Made by a program: the position numbers and the translations under genes. The notes below the pieces were generated by a model. The model searched no databases. It saw only the letters and a list, made by a program, of their open reading frames with translations, and had not been told where the DNA came from. Positions 52,510 through 63,308 of a DNA stretch of 64,000 bases are shown here, piece after piece; the first letter of the stretch is position 1; each line of letters opens with the position of its first letter. Source of the DNA: CAVZZG01 sp963779685 (GTDB taxonomy: Bacteria > Actinomycetota > Thermoleophilia > Gaiellales > F1-60-MAGs149); NCBI GenBank assembly GCA_963779685.1, contig CAVZZG010000003.1:620001-684000 (forward strand). Reading direction: 5' to 3'.

Positions 52510-54044
52510 TAGGAGGCCGTGACGCTGTCGGCGACCCAGTGCTCGGGCGCGTCGCGGTGCGCGTGGACGATCACGGCGCCCGCCCCCGGAACGGTCGCGA
52601 GCACGCCGGGCGAGGCCGCGAACGACCAGTGGATGCCCTCATGCACGATCACGAACCCGTCGGGACCCGTCTCCCAGACGGTGCCGGCGATGGTCGCCAC
52701 GCCAGGGCTGGTGACGACGATTACGTCGGCGACCAGGAAGCCCGGGCTCGATTCGTGCGCGACGACGTGCACGATGTCGCCCACGTGCGGGATGGCCGCC
52801 AGCGCCGAGGGCAGCCCGAGCGTGACCGGCACTCCGGCCCGCAGCACCGTGAAGGTGCCGCCGTCCGTGTTGACCCCTGAGACGAACGCGTTGATCTCGA
52901 CCGAGGCGCCCGGAAGCTTCTCGTAGCTGTCCAGCACCCAGTGCTCCGGCGCGTCGCGGTGTGCGTGCACGCGGACGCGATCGCCGCAGGCCAGGCCCGT
53001 CGTGGCCCCCCACAGCACGAGTCCCGTGGGCGTGCCGGAGGCGCAGTCGAAGACGTCGCCCGCACCGCCCACCACCAGGAACGCATCGGTGGCCGATCGC
53101 ACCCGCGCCACCAGGTCGACCGACATGGACGGCAGCGGGATCTCCTCCGCCGATGTGGCTACCCACGCGTCGCCGTCGCGATGCGCCACGACATGCACGA
53201 CCTCGTCCACCGCGAGGCTCGCGAGCAGCTCGGCGCTCGCATGGATGACCACCGTGCCGTGGCCGTCGCCCGGCCGCCCCAGCACGAACTGCCCATCGCC
53301 GAGCTCGTGCACGACGCCGTAGAAGTCCCGTGTGCGGCCGCCGTCGCAGTCGTTGCCGGAGTCGCTGCGCACTTCGACGCGAACCGCCGTGTACCCCGCC
53401 GCCGGGCTGCCGTGTCCGGCGACCGCGACCTCGGTGCCCAGATGCAGGGACGCCAGCACGTCGGCGGAGGCGCCCGAGAACGTGTACCCGCTGCCGTCGC
53501 CGCCCGTCCCGACGGAGAACGTCCCGGCGGTGGTGTCGACGCCCGTCACGTGGCCCTCGACGTGCACCGGGCAGTCGCCGCTGCAGCCGGCGGTGCCCTC
53601 GTGCTCCAGCCTGATCACCACCGTGACGTCGCCGCCGGCGGAGACCGCCACGTCGGCGTCGACGGCGTCACCCGAGGTGAAGCCAACGACGCTCACGGTG
53701 CGGCTTCCCAGCCCCAGCGCGCCGCCGTCGGCGAGGCGCATCGCGTGCCGCGCCACGCGGCCGTGGACGAGGAAGCGCGAGCTCGTCCCGAGCAGGCGGA
53801 CACGGCGGGCGGTGCGACCGGTCACGCGCAGCTGCACGCGCGATCCGGTATGGATCGCCGCGCTGATCGGGCCCCGGACGGCGAAGCTGCGGGCCTCGTG
53901 CCGCGCACTCACGATCCGTACCACGTGATGCGCACGGTTCACGGACAGCACCGTGCCGCTGACCGTGCTCGCTCCGGCCGTCGGCGCGACCACCAGAGCG
54001 GCGGCGGCCGCGGCGAGCGCAGCCAGGCTCCGTCGCCCGTTCAT
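52509..54044 (-). CDS. Secreted repeat protein with DUF5666-like beta domains
   Basis: The 511-residue product, from the ATG at 54044, has a signal peptide (about 1-25, cut near AGA-ST), then six to seven OB-like beta modules. Each reads roughly as G-x-V-x-V/D-T-x-x-G-T-F-x-V and V-x-V-H-A-H/G (for example GHVTGVDTTAGTFSVG, VSGVNTDGGTFTVLRAG, and HAHRDAPEHWVLDS recurring as HAHRDAPEHWVADS). This pattern fits DUF5666 proteins, secreted and of unknown function. Cys pairs (CSGDCP) may be bridged. It is convergent with the protease, across the REP pair. Confidence 0.75.
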   Translation of the reverse strand: MNGRRSLAALAAAAAALVVAPTAGASTVSGTVLSVNRAHHVVRIVSARHEARSFAVRGPISAAIHTGSRVQLRVTGRTARRVRLLGTSSRFLVHGRVARHAMRLADGGALGLGSRTVSVVGFTSGDAVDADVAVSAGGDVTVVIRLEHEGTAGCSGDCPVHVEGHVTGVDTTAGTFSVGTGGDGSGYTFSGASADVLASLHLGTEVAVAGHGSPAAGYTAVRVEVRSDSGNDCDGGRTRDFYGVVHELGDGQFVLGRPGDGHGTVVIHASAELLASLAVDEVVHVVAHRDGDAWVATSAEEIPLPSMSVDLVARVRSATDAFLVVGGAGDVFDCASGTPTGLVLWGATTGLACGDRVRVHAHRDAPEHWVLDSYEKLPGASVEINAFVSGVNTDGGTFTVLRAGVPVTLGLPSALAAIPHVGDIVHVVAHESSPGFLVADVIVVTSPGVATIAGTVWETGPDGFVIVHEGIHWSFAASPGVLATVPGAGAVIVHAHRDAPEHWVADSVTAS

Positions 54045-54145
54045 GTCTGCCCCTCTCGATCGCATCGCAGGGAGCCCGTTGCCGCTCCCACTGGAGCTAT
54101 CGGCGGCAAACCTGCGGAATCCTCACCCGAATTCGGGGGTTTCGG

Positions 54146-54778
54146 CTACCCCGCCTGGGTGGACTTTCGCGCGATCAGGCGTCCCAGGCGGCGATGGTCG
54201 TCCCGTGAGATGCCGATCAACTCGATCCCGACGATCGAGCCGCGCGACGCCCGCGCCACCCGGGCGACGCGCCCCCGGAACGCGACCGACCCCTCGCCGT
54301 CGCCGGGAAGGGTCACGCCGAGCGTCGAGCCCGGCGGCGGCGCGACGGCCAGCCGCACTGCCAGACCCGTCAGGCTCGCGTTCAGGCACTCGCCGCGGAC
54401 AACGGCATCCAGACCCGACTCGGGCCGGATCACGACCGGGCCGCCGAGCTCGATCCGCTCCGTCCAGCGCTCCGACGTCACCTGCAGCGCGTCGCCGATC
54501 CGCACCCGCGCCAGCGCCGGCTGCGACTCGAGCACGATCATGGTGGCGAACCAGGCCGCATCGCCGGCGTGGATCCGGAGCGACGCCAGCGCACCCTCGG
54601 GCAGCTCGCCCGCCGTGGGACGCAGCTCCAGGTCGACCCCGTCGATGGCCGTCACCACGGCGTCGACCAGCGGCCCGTCCGCCCGCACCAGCGTCAGCGC
54701 ATCGCCTGCGTCCAGCAGCGACGCGAACCGCAGCCTCTCGTCATCGTCCACGCCCCCGTTCTCCATCTTCCTCGGCAT
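54146..54778 (-). CDS. PilZ-domain c-di-GMP receptor (YcgR-like)
   Basis: The 210-residue product has an N-terminal beta domain (about 10-100) like the YcgR N-domain and a C-terminal PilZ domain. The c-di-GMP motif is complete: RWTER (Arg104, Arg108; RxxxR) and, 25 residues later, NASLTG (NxSxxG). YcgR-type proteins brake flagella or adjust export in response to c-di-GMP. A GGGAGG precedes the ATG at 54778 by three bases; an ATG four codons later is an alternative. It is 48 kb from the flagellar operon here, so the link is functional inference. Confidence 0.88.
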   Translation of the reverse strand: MPRKMENGGVDDDERLRFASLLDAGDALTLVRADGPLVDAVVTAIDGVDLELRPTAGELPEGALASLRIHAGDAAWFATMIVLESQPALARVRIGDALQVTSERWTERIELGGPVVIRPESGLDAVVRGECLNASLTGLAVRLAVAPPPGSTLGVTLPGDGEGSVAFRGRVARVARASRGSIVGIELIGISRDDHRRLGRLIARKSTQAG

Positions 54779-54820
54779 CGGCCTCCCGACGTCGCCCCTT
54801 GAGTAGACTCCTCGCGCCGG

Positions 54821-54891
54821 GCGGGTGTAGCTCAATGGTAGAGCGGCGGCCTTCCAAGCCTCAGACGAGGGTTCGATTCCCTCCACCCGCT
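54821..54891 (+). tRNA. tRNA-Gly (TCC)
   Basis: Cloverleaf with perfect acceptor stem (GCGGGTG/CACCCGC), anticodon loop CTTCCAA (anticodon TCC), T-loop TTCGATT. The anticodon stem GCGGC/GCCTC has one C-U mismatch, which could be real or a base error. CCA is not encoded. A TAGACT -10-like box lies at about 54,803. Confidence 0.93.
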
Positions 54892-55385
54892 TGTCGGCCC
54901 AAGGTCGCGAGTGTGACACCGGCCACGCCCGGATGGGTGCATGCGCGACGTACCTCCGGCATGCCGCGCCCGTCTCGCGGACCGGGTCGGCGATCTCCGG
55001 AGCCTCGTTGGCATGCATCCGGATCCCGCACGGGCAGCCAATCCCCTGCCGTGTCCGCCGCGTCTGGTAGGGCCGTCTGCGCCGGTCGTCCAGCCCAACA
55101 CCCGGCCGTCATCGGCCGACCCGGGCGGCGATGATCGCGAGGTGACGCATCGTGACGGCTTCATGACGGTCTCGTCATAAAGATCGACACCGACGCGAGA
55201 TAACAGTAGGTTTGCGACGTCAGCCGGAGTTCCCCCTGTCCGGCTTGACGTCCCCCTGAATTCGGGCGCAGCAGCAGCAACGCCGCACGCGCCCCGTCAA
55301 CGACGTGCCGTTCTTTCGGACGGTACGCCGTCGGCTTCGCGTGCGATGAGGAAGGAGCAAGCGGCATGGTCCAAGGTGATGCCAC
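54892..55385. other. Leader region of the giant secreted-protein gene
   Basis: About 490 bases with no credible gene. The last 230 bases are less GC-rich and hold a GATAAC/TAACAG -10-like patch near 55,198-55,206, the 55216 hairpin, and an AAGGTGAT ribosome-binding site before the ATG at 55386. The first 260 bases show nothing recognisable. Confidence 0.5.
55216..55252. promoter_or_regulatory. Imperfect hairpin upstream of the giant secreted-protein gene
   Basis: Arms 55216-55228 and 55239-55252 pair over 13 bp with one bulged base, around a 10-base loop. TCCCCCTG occurs in the loop and again just after the right arm (55251). It follows a possible -10 and lies about 135 bases before the ATG, so it could be a regulator binding site or leader structure. 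Confidence 0.4.
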
Positions 55386-58300
55386 ATGAGTCCCCGCCAG
55401 ATCCGGCGAGGAATTTCAGCAGCCGTTCTCGCGGCTGCTTTCGTGCTGCTCGCGGCCGTACCGGCCTTCGCGGACACGGTCACGTTCCAGATCCGGGAGG
55501 GCCGCGACGTCTCGAATCAGGCGTCGGGGGACCTGATCGCTCGCGAGACCGATCAGATCCCGGCGGGCACCCACTACTCGTGGCTGCATCGTCCGCGACC
55601 TGGCCGAGCGACCCGTTCGACAACCTCCTCGACTGCCGGCCCGCCGCCGCCAGGCACGCTGATGGCACGCCGCTGACCGACGCCGAGCTGAAGGCGGCGT
55701 ATGCCGTCTACCCGTCGAACTGCTCCTGGCCATCGGTTCACGCAGTCGAGCCGGGCACCACCGATCAGATCCTCCAGCCCGACCTCACCGACCCGTCCGG
55801 CGGAAGCTACGTGAAGGTGACCGGCACGGGCAGCTACGGCACCGACAACCCGATCGGTCACCAACCTCGCGACCGGCAAGTACATGGTCTCGGTCTGGGC
55901 CGACGGCTACGAGGTCGCCGGCGGCTACTTCGAGGTCGTCTGCGGCACCGACTCGACGTGCGACACCACCGCCAAAGCCAAGCCCGCGGTCGCCAAGGCC
56001 GTCGACGGCTCGACGCTGCCCGGTACGGGCCCCGTCCAGATCTACGCCCAGCGCAACCCGCTTCCCGCTGGCGACGCTGCGCGTCGACGTCTTCGCGGAC
56101 ACCTCGCCGACCAACAGCGAGTACGACCGCGATACCGAGGTCGGCTGAACGGCTTCAAGGCGACCATCGCCGACATCACCGGCGAGGCGGTCACCACCGA
56201 CTCCTACGGCAACCAGATCTGCACCGACTACGAGCCGGTGTTCGACACGCCGAGCGCAGCCCATGACGGACGGCGACGGACTGACCGTCTACCAGCTCTA
56301 CTGGGACAACCCCGATACGCGGCGACCACCTGCCCGTCTACGCCTCGGCCGGCGGCGACTACCGCGGCCACACGTTCGCCGCGGTCGCCGCCGACGGCAC
56401 CAACCCGCTGCTCAGCCCACGCGGACGCGGTCGCCAACTCCGGCGACGCCGCCCCGACCCGATCGCGGGCACCGGCGGCAAGTGCCTCTCGCAGGGTGTC
56501 GACCTGGAGGACCCGGAGACGGGCGATCATCACCCACACCGACGGCAACGTCATCATCCGCAACCTCGATCCGGCCCGCTATGCGGTCACCATCTCGCCC
56601 CCCGATGTCACCAGCGGCAGCCCCGACCCGACCTACGACCCGACCTGGTCGCAGACCACGACGCTCGAGGGCGCCCACGACTGGGACGCTTGGGTCGTGG
56701 CCGGCGACTCCGGGTTCGACCACGAGATGGTCAACGGCAGCGAGAAGGTCACCCAGGTCTTCTCCGGATGGGTCAAGCAGACGGCCGATTTTGCGCCGGC
56801 GAACCAGCTCATCTCCGTCGCCGGTGACCCGCTCCCGGCCGAGGCGATCGGCGCAACCGTCGCGTTCACCGCCTCCTTCACCGCGACGGGCTACTCCATC
56901 CGCCACGCGCACGATCAGCGGCGTCTCGCCGGCGCTGACAACCGACAGCCTCGCCGGCGCGACCGTGACCCGGGGCAACACGACCCGGACCGTCGCCTCG
57001 CAACACGGCGACGACCATCACGCTCGCCGGGCCTCCCGCGTCGAGCAACTTCGGCAACAACTCCGCCTTCTCGTTCACGGCAACCAGCGCTGCGACCCGC
57101 ACCATCACCGCGGTCCGGGGAAATACGGCGACGCTCAACGCCGCCATGCCGGCCGGTCCCTGGACCGGCGTCCGGCTCACCGCTCTCCAGCCGTACCGCG
57201 GCGTTGTCGACGCCGGCCCGGCCGCCGGTGCCAGCGACTTCGACGCCGTCGACCTCCTGCCGCTGGGACTCGTGGGCGGCACGCTCTCGTTCCCCGGACA
57301 CACGGGCACCGGCCTCGGCGGGCATCAGATCACCTCGATCGCCGGCACCACCATCGACATCGACCCCGACACTTGGGACGGCACGCTCCCGGACGTCGGC
57401 TGGATCTTCCAGGTCTCCTGGCCCGCACAGAACCTCCGGCTGGCCGCGAACCCGCAGCTGGGTTCGATCCACGGCTTCGTCGAGAACACCTACTCGTACA
57501 CGCCGAACCCGATCAACGGCGTCTACATCGGCCAGAACGAGTACTCGCTGCAGCAGTCGGTCGACCCCACCAGCGAGCTCGAGGTGTCGCTCACGGATCT
57601 TCTCAACGGCGACCAGATGGTGTACGCAAACGCCTTCTTCGCGAAGAACCCCGACCAACCACCTCAAGCCCGGCGAGTTCCAGATCGACAACGTCCCGCC
57701 CGGCGACTACTCGCTGGCCGTCTGGGACTTCGACCAGCAGGAGATCCTCTACCAGCAGAACGTCACCGTCCTGCCCCACGACCAGACCGACATGGACACG
57801 TTGCGTCTCCCGGGCTGGTGGACGCGCGTGCAGGGCTCCATCTTCAACGACTCCAACGCCAACGGAAAGCAGGATCCCGGGCGAGGCCGGCATTCCCGGC
57901 TTCGTGGTCACCCATCGCGTCCCGCGAGAACAACCTGTTCGAGCAGGGCACGAACCTCGGCACCAGCGACATGGCCGGCCACTACGAGCTGATCGGCGCG
58001 TATCCGATCGGCCAGTGGACCGTGCTCGAGGCCTATGCCGACGCCTACAAGAACACCGGCATCACGGTGCAGTCCGGCAACGACCCCGCCCCGCAGACGT
58101 ACCTCGGCGCCGGTGTCGACGTCAACTTCATCCCCTGGATCACCCAGGGCCTGACCGTCGACTGGGGCAAGCAGGCTTACAAGCCAGACGAGAACGGCGG
58201 CATCGTCGGCTCGGTCTCGTACGGCACGACGCGCAACGAGCTCAATCCCGAAGAGGCCGCGATCGAGGACTGGCAGCCCGGCATCCCCGGCCTGACCGTC

Positions 58301-61300
58301 CACATGTACCGCGCGGCCAAGACCTGCACGCCGGCCGGCAGCACGGACTGCACGGTCGTCCACGACACCGACGGCACCATCATGGTGCAGGGTCGCAACG
58401 GCCAGCCCGTGAACCCCTACACCGACCAGGCCGAAGCCCTCGACGCCGGCCCTCCTACGTCACCGAGAAATGGACCCGCCCCGTCGACTGCGACACTCGC
58501 GACGCCCAGGGCAAGGTCATCGCCTACCCGTGGCAGCCCGAGTGGGACTCCTACGCGCTCGGCGGATCGGTATACGTCCCGGCCACGGCGCCCGTCATGC
58601 GCGACTGCCCAGAGGGCATCGGCGGCGGCACCAAGATCGGCATGATCCCGGCCGGCGGCGGAGCCAAGGACTGGGCCGCGACGGTCAACGGCAACTTCGG
58701 CTTCGGCGATCAGTACAAGGACCCGTCCATCACCGACCCCGATCTGCTCAACGCCGACTCGAACCTCGAGCCGGTGGTGCAGGACGACTATGTGGTCAAG
58801 GTCGACGTCCCCAAGGACCTCAACGGCACGCCGATCCTGAAGCCGACCCGGGAAGAGGACATCAACGTCTTCACGGGCGACTCGATCAACCAGTCCACCA
58901 AGCCGCAGATCCTGCTCTCGGGCTGCGCCGGCCCGTACCACACGGTCGACGTTGCGAACGCCCATAAGGGCGACGGCAGCGATGGCCTCGATGGCTACCC
59001 GGCCACGACATTCCCGGCCGACCCCGCCAAGGGCTTCCCGAATCCGTGGGGCGTCCCGGCCTCGACACCGATCGACAACCCCGGTCTCGTCGACGGCAGC
59101 GCCGGCAACGTCAAGTACGAGGGCGTCGCCACGCCCGAGTGCACGTCGAAGCTCGTCAACCTCGTCAACGGCCGCTCCATCGCGCCGCTGTTCGAGTTCT
59201 TCACCGACGTCCCGCTGCCCGGTATCCACTTCGGGCTCGTGATCGACGACCTCAACGTCTCGGTCGATCCGAAGGAGACCTTCTACGGCGACAAGGCGCC
59301 GGCCGTCCACATGCCGGTCAGCTGGTACGACTGGTCCGGCCGGCTCCAGCGGCAGGCGATCAGCGACCCCAACGGCTACTACGCCGTCATGCTGCCGACG
59401 ACCAACCGGATCAACGATCCGAGCCCGTCGGGCGTCTCGGCGCAGATGTACACCCTGGTCGCGAACGACCCGTCCGCGGTCGACAACACCAAGACGCCGT
59501 CTCCGACCGATCCCCGGCCGGTGCGGCCCAACCCGCACTACACACCCGCAGTACCGCACCATCGCCACGCCGTTCCAGCTGTATCCCGGCGACGGCTACA
59601 TCACCGACCTCGCCCTCGTCTCGGCCGCTGCACCGGTGCAGGGCGCCGGAGCGACGTCGAGCCATCCGGCCCAGTGCCTGATCGACGATGGCATCGCCAA
59701 CCCGGGCACCGCCACGCCCCAGCTGTACGCGGCGAACCGCGTGGTCATGCCCTCCAACGCCACCGACCGCTCGTTCAGCCTCAAGGGCATCGGCTTCGGC
59801 TCCGGCACCGCCGGCGCGCTGACGCTGGCCAACGAGGACGGCGGCTCCAGCACCAGCGGCACGATCTCGTCGATCCTGACGGGCGGCCCGGCGAACTACT
59901 CGTCGGTGTCGAGCATCACCTCCGGCACCAACATCGGCGGCGTCGCGACGCCGGGCGTGAACCGCACGGCCACCGCGTTCAACGCCGGCACCGGCGTCCT
60001 CACCATCTCCACCGCGGGTGGCGTCGGCAACCTCCCGACAAGCGCGGCTGCACCGACGCCGCTGACCGGTTCGACCGTCAGCGTCTACAACGCCGCCGGC
60101 ACCACGGTGGTGCTCACGGGCACCGTCGCCTCGAACACCAACAACAGCATCACGCTGCAGAACGTGGCCGGCGCATACGGAGCCGCGGGCAATCGCACCG
60201 TGATCCTGAACGACGTGCTCACCGTCTCGTCGGTCCTCGGCGCCAACAACGCCCTGGCCGGCAAGTGGCTGCTCTGGTCCCCGAACGGCGCCAGCGGCAC
60301 CAATGCCTCCAACGTCGGCAACGCCGAGGCGCAGATCCTCCGCAGCCAGACCGTCGGCGGCACCGTATGGCTGACGATGGATCCGGCAACGCGCGCCGCA
60401 AACGCGGGCTTCGCCACGGCGTACCCGATTGCCGGCCGCAACTCGCGGATCTTCGCCAACAATGCCGCGAACACGACGCTCAACGCCGTGATCACGCCGG
60501 GCTCCGGCAACTGGTCCGGCCTCGCCGGGCGCACGCTGACGGTCGCCGGCGGGCTCACCGCGACGATCCAGGCGAGCAACACCACCACCATCACGCTCAA
60601 CGACGCGTCGGTGGCCAGCCAGAAGCCACCGCTCCGCGGCGCGGCGTTCACGCTCGACCCGCAGGTGGCCACCGTGAACGGCGCCACCTTCCCGACGCCG
60701 AACGGGCTCGCAGGCCGCACGCTGACCGTGACGGCAGGCGCCAACGTGGGCGCCACCCGCCTCATCACGGCCAACACGACCACGACGCTGACCCTCACGG
60801 GCGGCTCCGGCACCGTCGCCGCGGGCGACGCGTTCCAGATCGCCTCGTCGCTCGACATCCCGGCCACGGCAGTCGGGACGACGACCTGGAACGACCACGA
60901 GATCGACTTCTCCCTCCCCGCCGGCCTCGCGCCCGGCCCGTACCAGCTCTACATCACCAACGGCACGTCCAAGCAGCGATCGATCAACGCCGTCACGATC
61001 CACGTCACGGGTAGCACCTACAACCCGCGGATCTTCGACGTCGACCCGAGCCAGCCGGAGACGGCCTCGAGGAAGCAGACCATCCAGGGTGCCGTGAACG
61101 CCGCGGCGAACGTCCCTGCGACGCTGCCGAACACCGCGCCGGGCGACTCCGTACCCGGACTCAACAACACGAGCGCGATCATCGTCGTGCACCCCGGCAC
61201 CCCGGGCGGCTTCAACCCACGCGGCGCCTACTACGAGAACGTGGTCATCCCGACGGCCCTCAAGCTGCAGGGCATGGGCCCGGGCGGCGACTACCCGGCC

Positions 61301-63308
61301 GGATACGCCGGAGCGCTCGGCGACACCTCGGTCCTCGGCTCGGTCATCGACGGCTCGCTGTTCGGCACCAAGAACGGCGGTCGGTACCGCACCAGCTGGT
61401 ACGACCTCGCGACCTACATCCAGGCCGCCACCGGCAACACGAGCACGCTTCAGGACTCGGCCGTGATCACCGTTCTCACCGGCGAGAAGGTGCTGAACTC
61501 GAGCGGCAACCGGACCAGTCAGGACACGTTCTCGAGCACGTTCAAGGCCGGGATCGACGGCCTCCGCATCGAGGGCGGCGACTCGCTCGAGCTGCCCGGC
61601 GGCCTCAACACCAACGGCGGCGGCGGACCACTGCCACGTCGCGTGCAGGCCATCGGCCAGCCCGAGGCACAGGGCGGCGGCATCTTCGTCGACACCTGGG
61701 CCCGCTACCTGCAGATCAAGAACAACCTGATCCGCCAGAACAGCGGATCCGTTGCCGGCGGCATCCGCGTCGGCTCCCCGAGCCTTGCCGACGCACTCGG
61801 CGGCAATACGGGCTCGAGCCACAACACCAACCTCCGGATCGCGAACAACCAGGTCGACGCCAACGGCGGCTTCCGCGTCGCCGGCGCGATCGGGCTGTTC
61901 AACGGCTCGGACAACTACGAGATCTCGCGCAACGAGATCTGCGGAAACTACTCGGCGGAGTACGGCGGCGGCATCAGCGTCTTCGGCTTCTCGCCGGGCG
62001 GCTCGATCCATCACAACCGCATCTACTTCAACCAGAGCTACGACGAGGGCGCCGGCGTGATGATCGCCGGGCAGCTGCCGAACCCGAAGGTCTTCCCGAA
62101 CCTGCCTCCCCAGGCCGGACTGACCCAGGGCTCCGGCTCGGTCACGATCGACTCGAACGTGATCCAGTCGAACATCGCCGGCGATGACGGCGGCGGCCTG
62201 CGGTTCCTCATGGCCACCGGCACCGGCGGCACCGGCGCGAACGAGCGGCACGTCGTCACGAACAACTTCATCGTGAACAACATCTCCGCCCACGAGGGTG
62301 GCGGCATCGCCCTCGACGACACCGTCAACGTCCAGATCGTGAACGACACGATCATGAACAACCTCACGACGGCGACCGCCATGACGTCCAACGGCGACGC
62401 GGCCCCGGCCGGCATCTCGAGCGGGGCGAACAGCTCCCAGCTCCAGGGCCTCCCCGGCGTCACCGGATCGTGGACGCCGCCGACCATCACCAACACCATC
62501 CTCTGGGACAACAGGGCGGGTCGCTACGACGGCTCGACCGTGTACGGCATCGGCCTGCACCCGACCACCACGCCCGCCAACCCGGACATCAACAACTGGG
62601 ATCTCGGCGCGCAGGACGGCGCCGGCGCGATGGCACCGACGTACTCCGATATCCAGGCGGCCACGAACGGCGTCGCCTACACGCCGGCGGGCACCGAACA
62701 AGTCGGCCAACCCGGGCGTGAAGTCGGAGTACGACACGAGCGTGCTGCTCGCGCCGTTCCGCGGTGACGCCCACTTCGTGGCCGGCACGATCCTCGCGAT
62801 CGAGTTCCCGCCGACCCGCATGGGCGACTACCACCTGGCCTCGAGCTCGAGTCCGATGGTCGACGTCGGCACGATGAACGGCGCTACGGCGCTCGACATC
62901 GACGCCGATACCCGACCCGCGGGCGCCGGCGCCGACATCGGTGCGGACGAGTTCCTGGTCGGTAACACCCAGATCGGCCCGAGACTCCGCGGCACGACGC
63001 TCACCGTCACCGCGCGGGTGCTCGCGACACGACAGCCGGCCGCGAAGCTCACTGTCGTCGGCGGTCTGGCGGCCCAGCAGGTCAGCTCCAGCTGCACGCA
63101 GTGCACCGGGCTGCTGCAGATCAGGCGAGGGGCGCACGTGCGCTCCTACGTCATGCGACACACGGCATCCGGGTTCTCCGTCAGCGTCCGCAAGCTGCGG
63201 CCCGGCACCTACCGCGTCCGCGCGGTGATCACCGACCATCGGGCCCACCGGATCAGCCGGTCGGCCTGGAAGACCATAACCATCAAGCACGGGAAGGGGG
63301 CGCGATGA
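55386..63308 (+). CDS. Giant secreted surface protein (about 2,640 codons), frame broken by about 17 indels
   Basis: The ATG at 55386 gives a signal peptide (cleavage near AFA-DT). The protein then continues coherently but hops among frames near 55,590; 55,857; 56,063; 56,147; 56,262; 56,320; 56,418; 56,455; 56,523; 56,897; 57,005; 57,658; 57,884; 57,930; 58,450; 59,550 and 62,697. Most hops are explained by one extra C or G. Domains in order: a mixed beta region, SdrD-B/carboxypeptidase-regulatory-like modules (VPPGDYSLAVWDFDQQ, GSIFNDSNANGKQDPG), a large unknown region to 59.5 kb, IPT-like repeats with GLAGRTLTV twice, a pectate-lyase-like right-handed beta-helix (61.0-62.6 kb), an AGADIGADEF choice-of-anchor-like end, and a basic C-terminal domain. 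It overlaps the multicopper oxidase gene (ATGA). Exported and probably surface-bound. Confidence 0.75.

Noticed and set aside
55386..57150. Several small separate secreted genes instead of one giant gene
   Set aside because: No starts, ribosome-binding sites or natural stops mark boundaries, and the protein sense runs on across each frame change.
59411..62821. Very long antisense open frame opposite the giant secreted-protein gene
   Set aside because: High GC removes stop codons in the complementary frame; the translation is low-complexity Arg/Gly/Val/Ala with no RBS or family motif.
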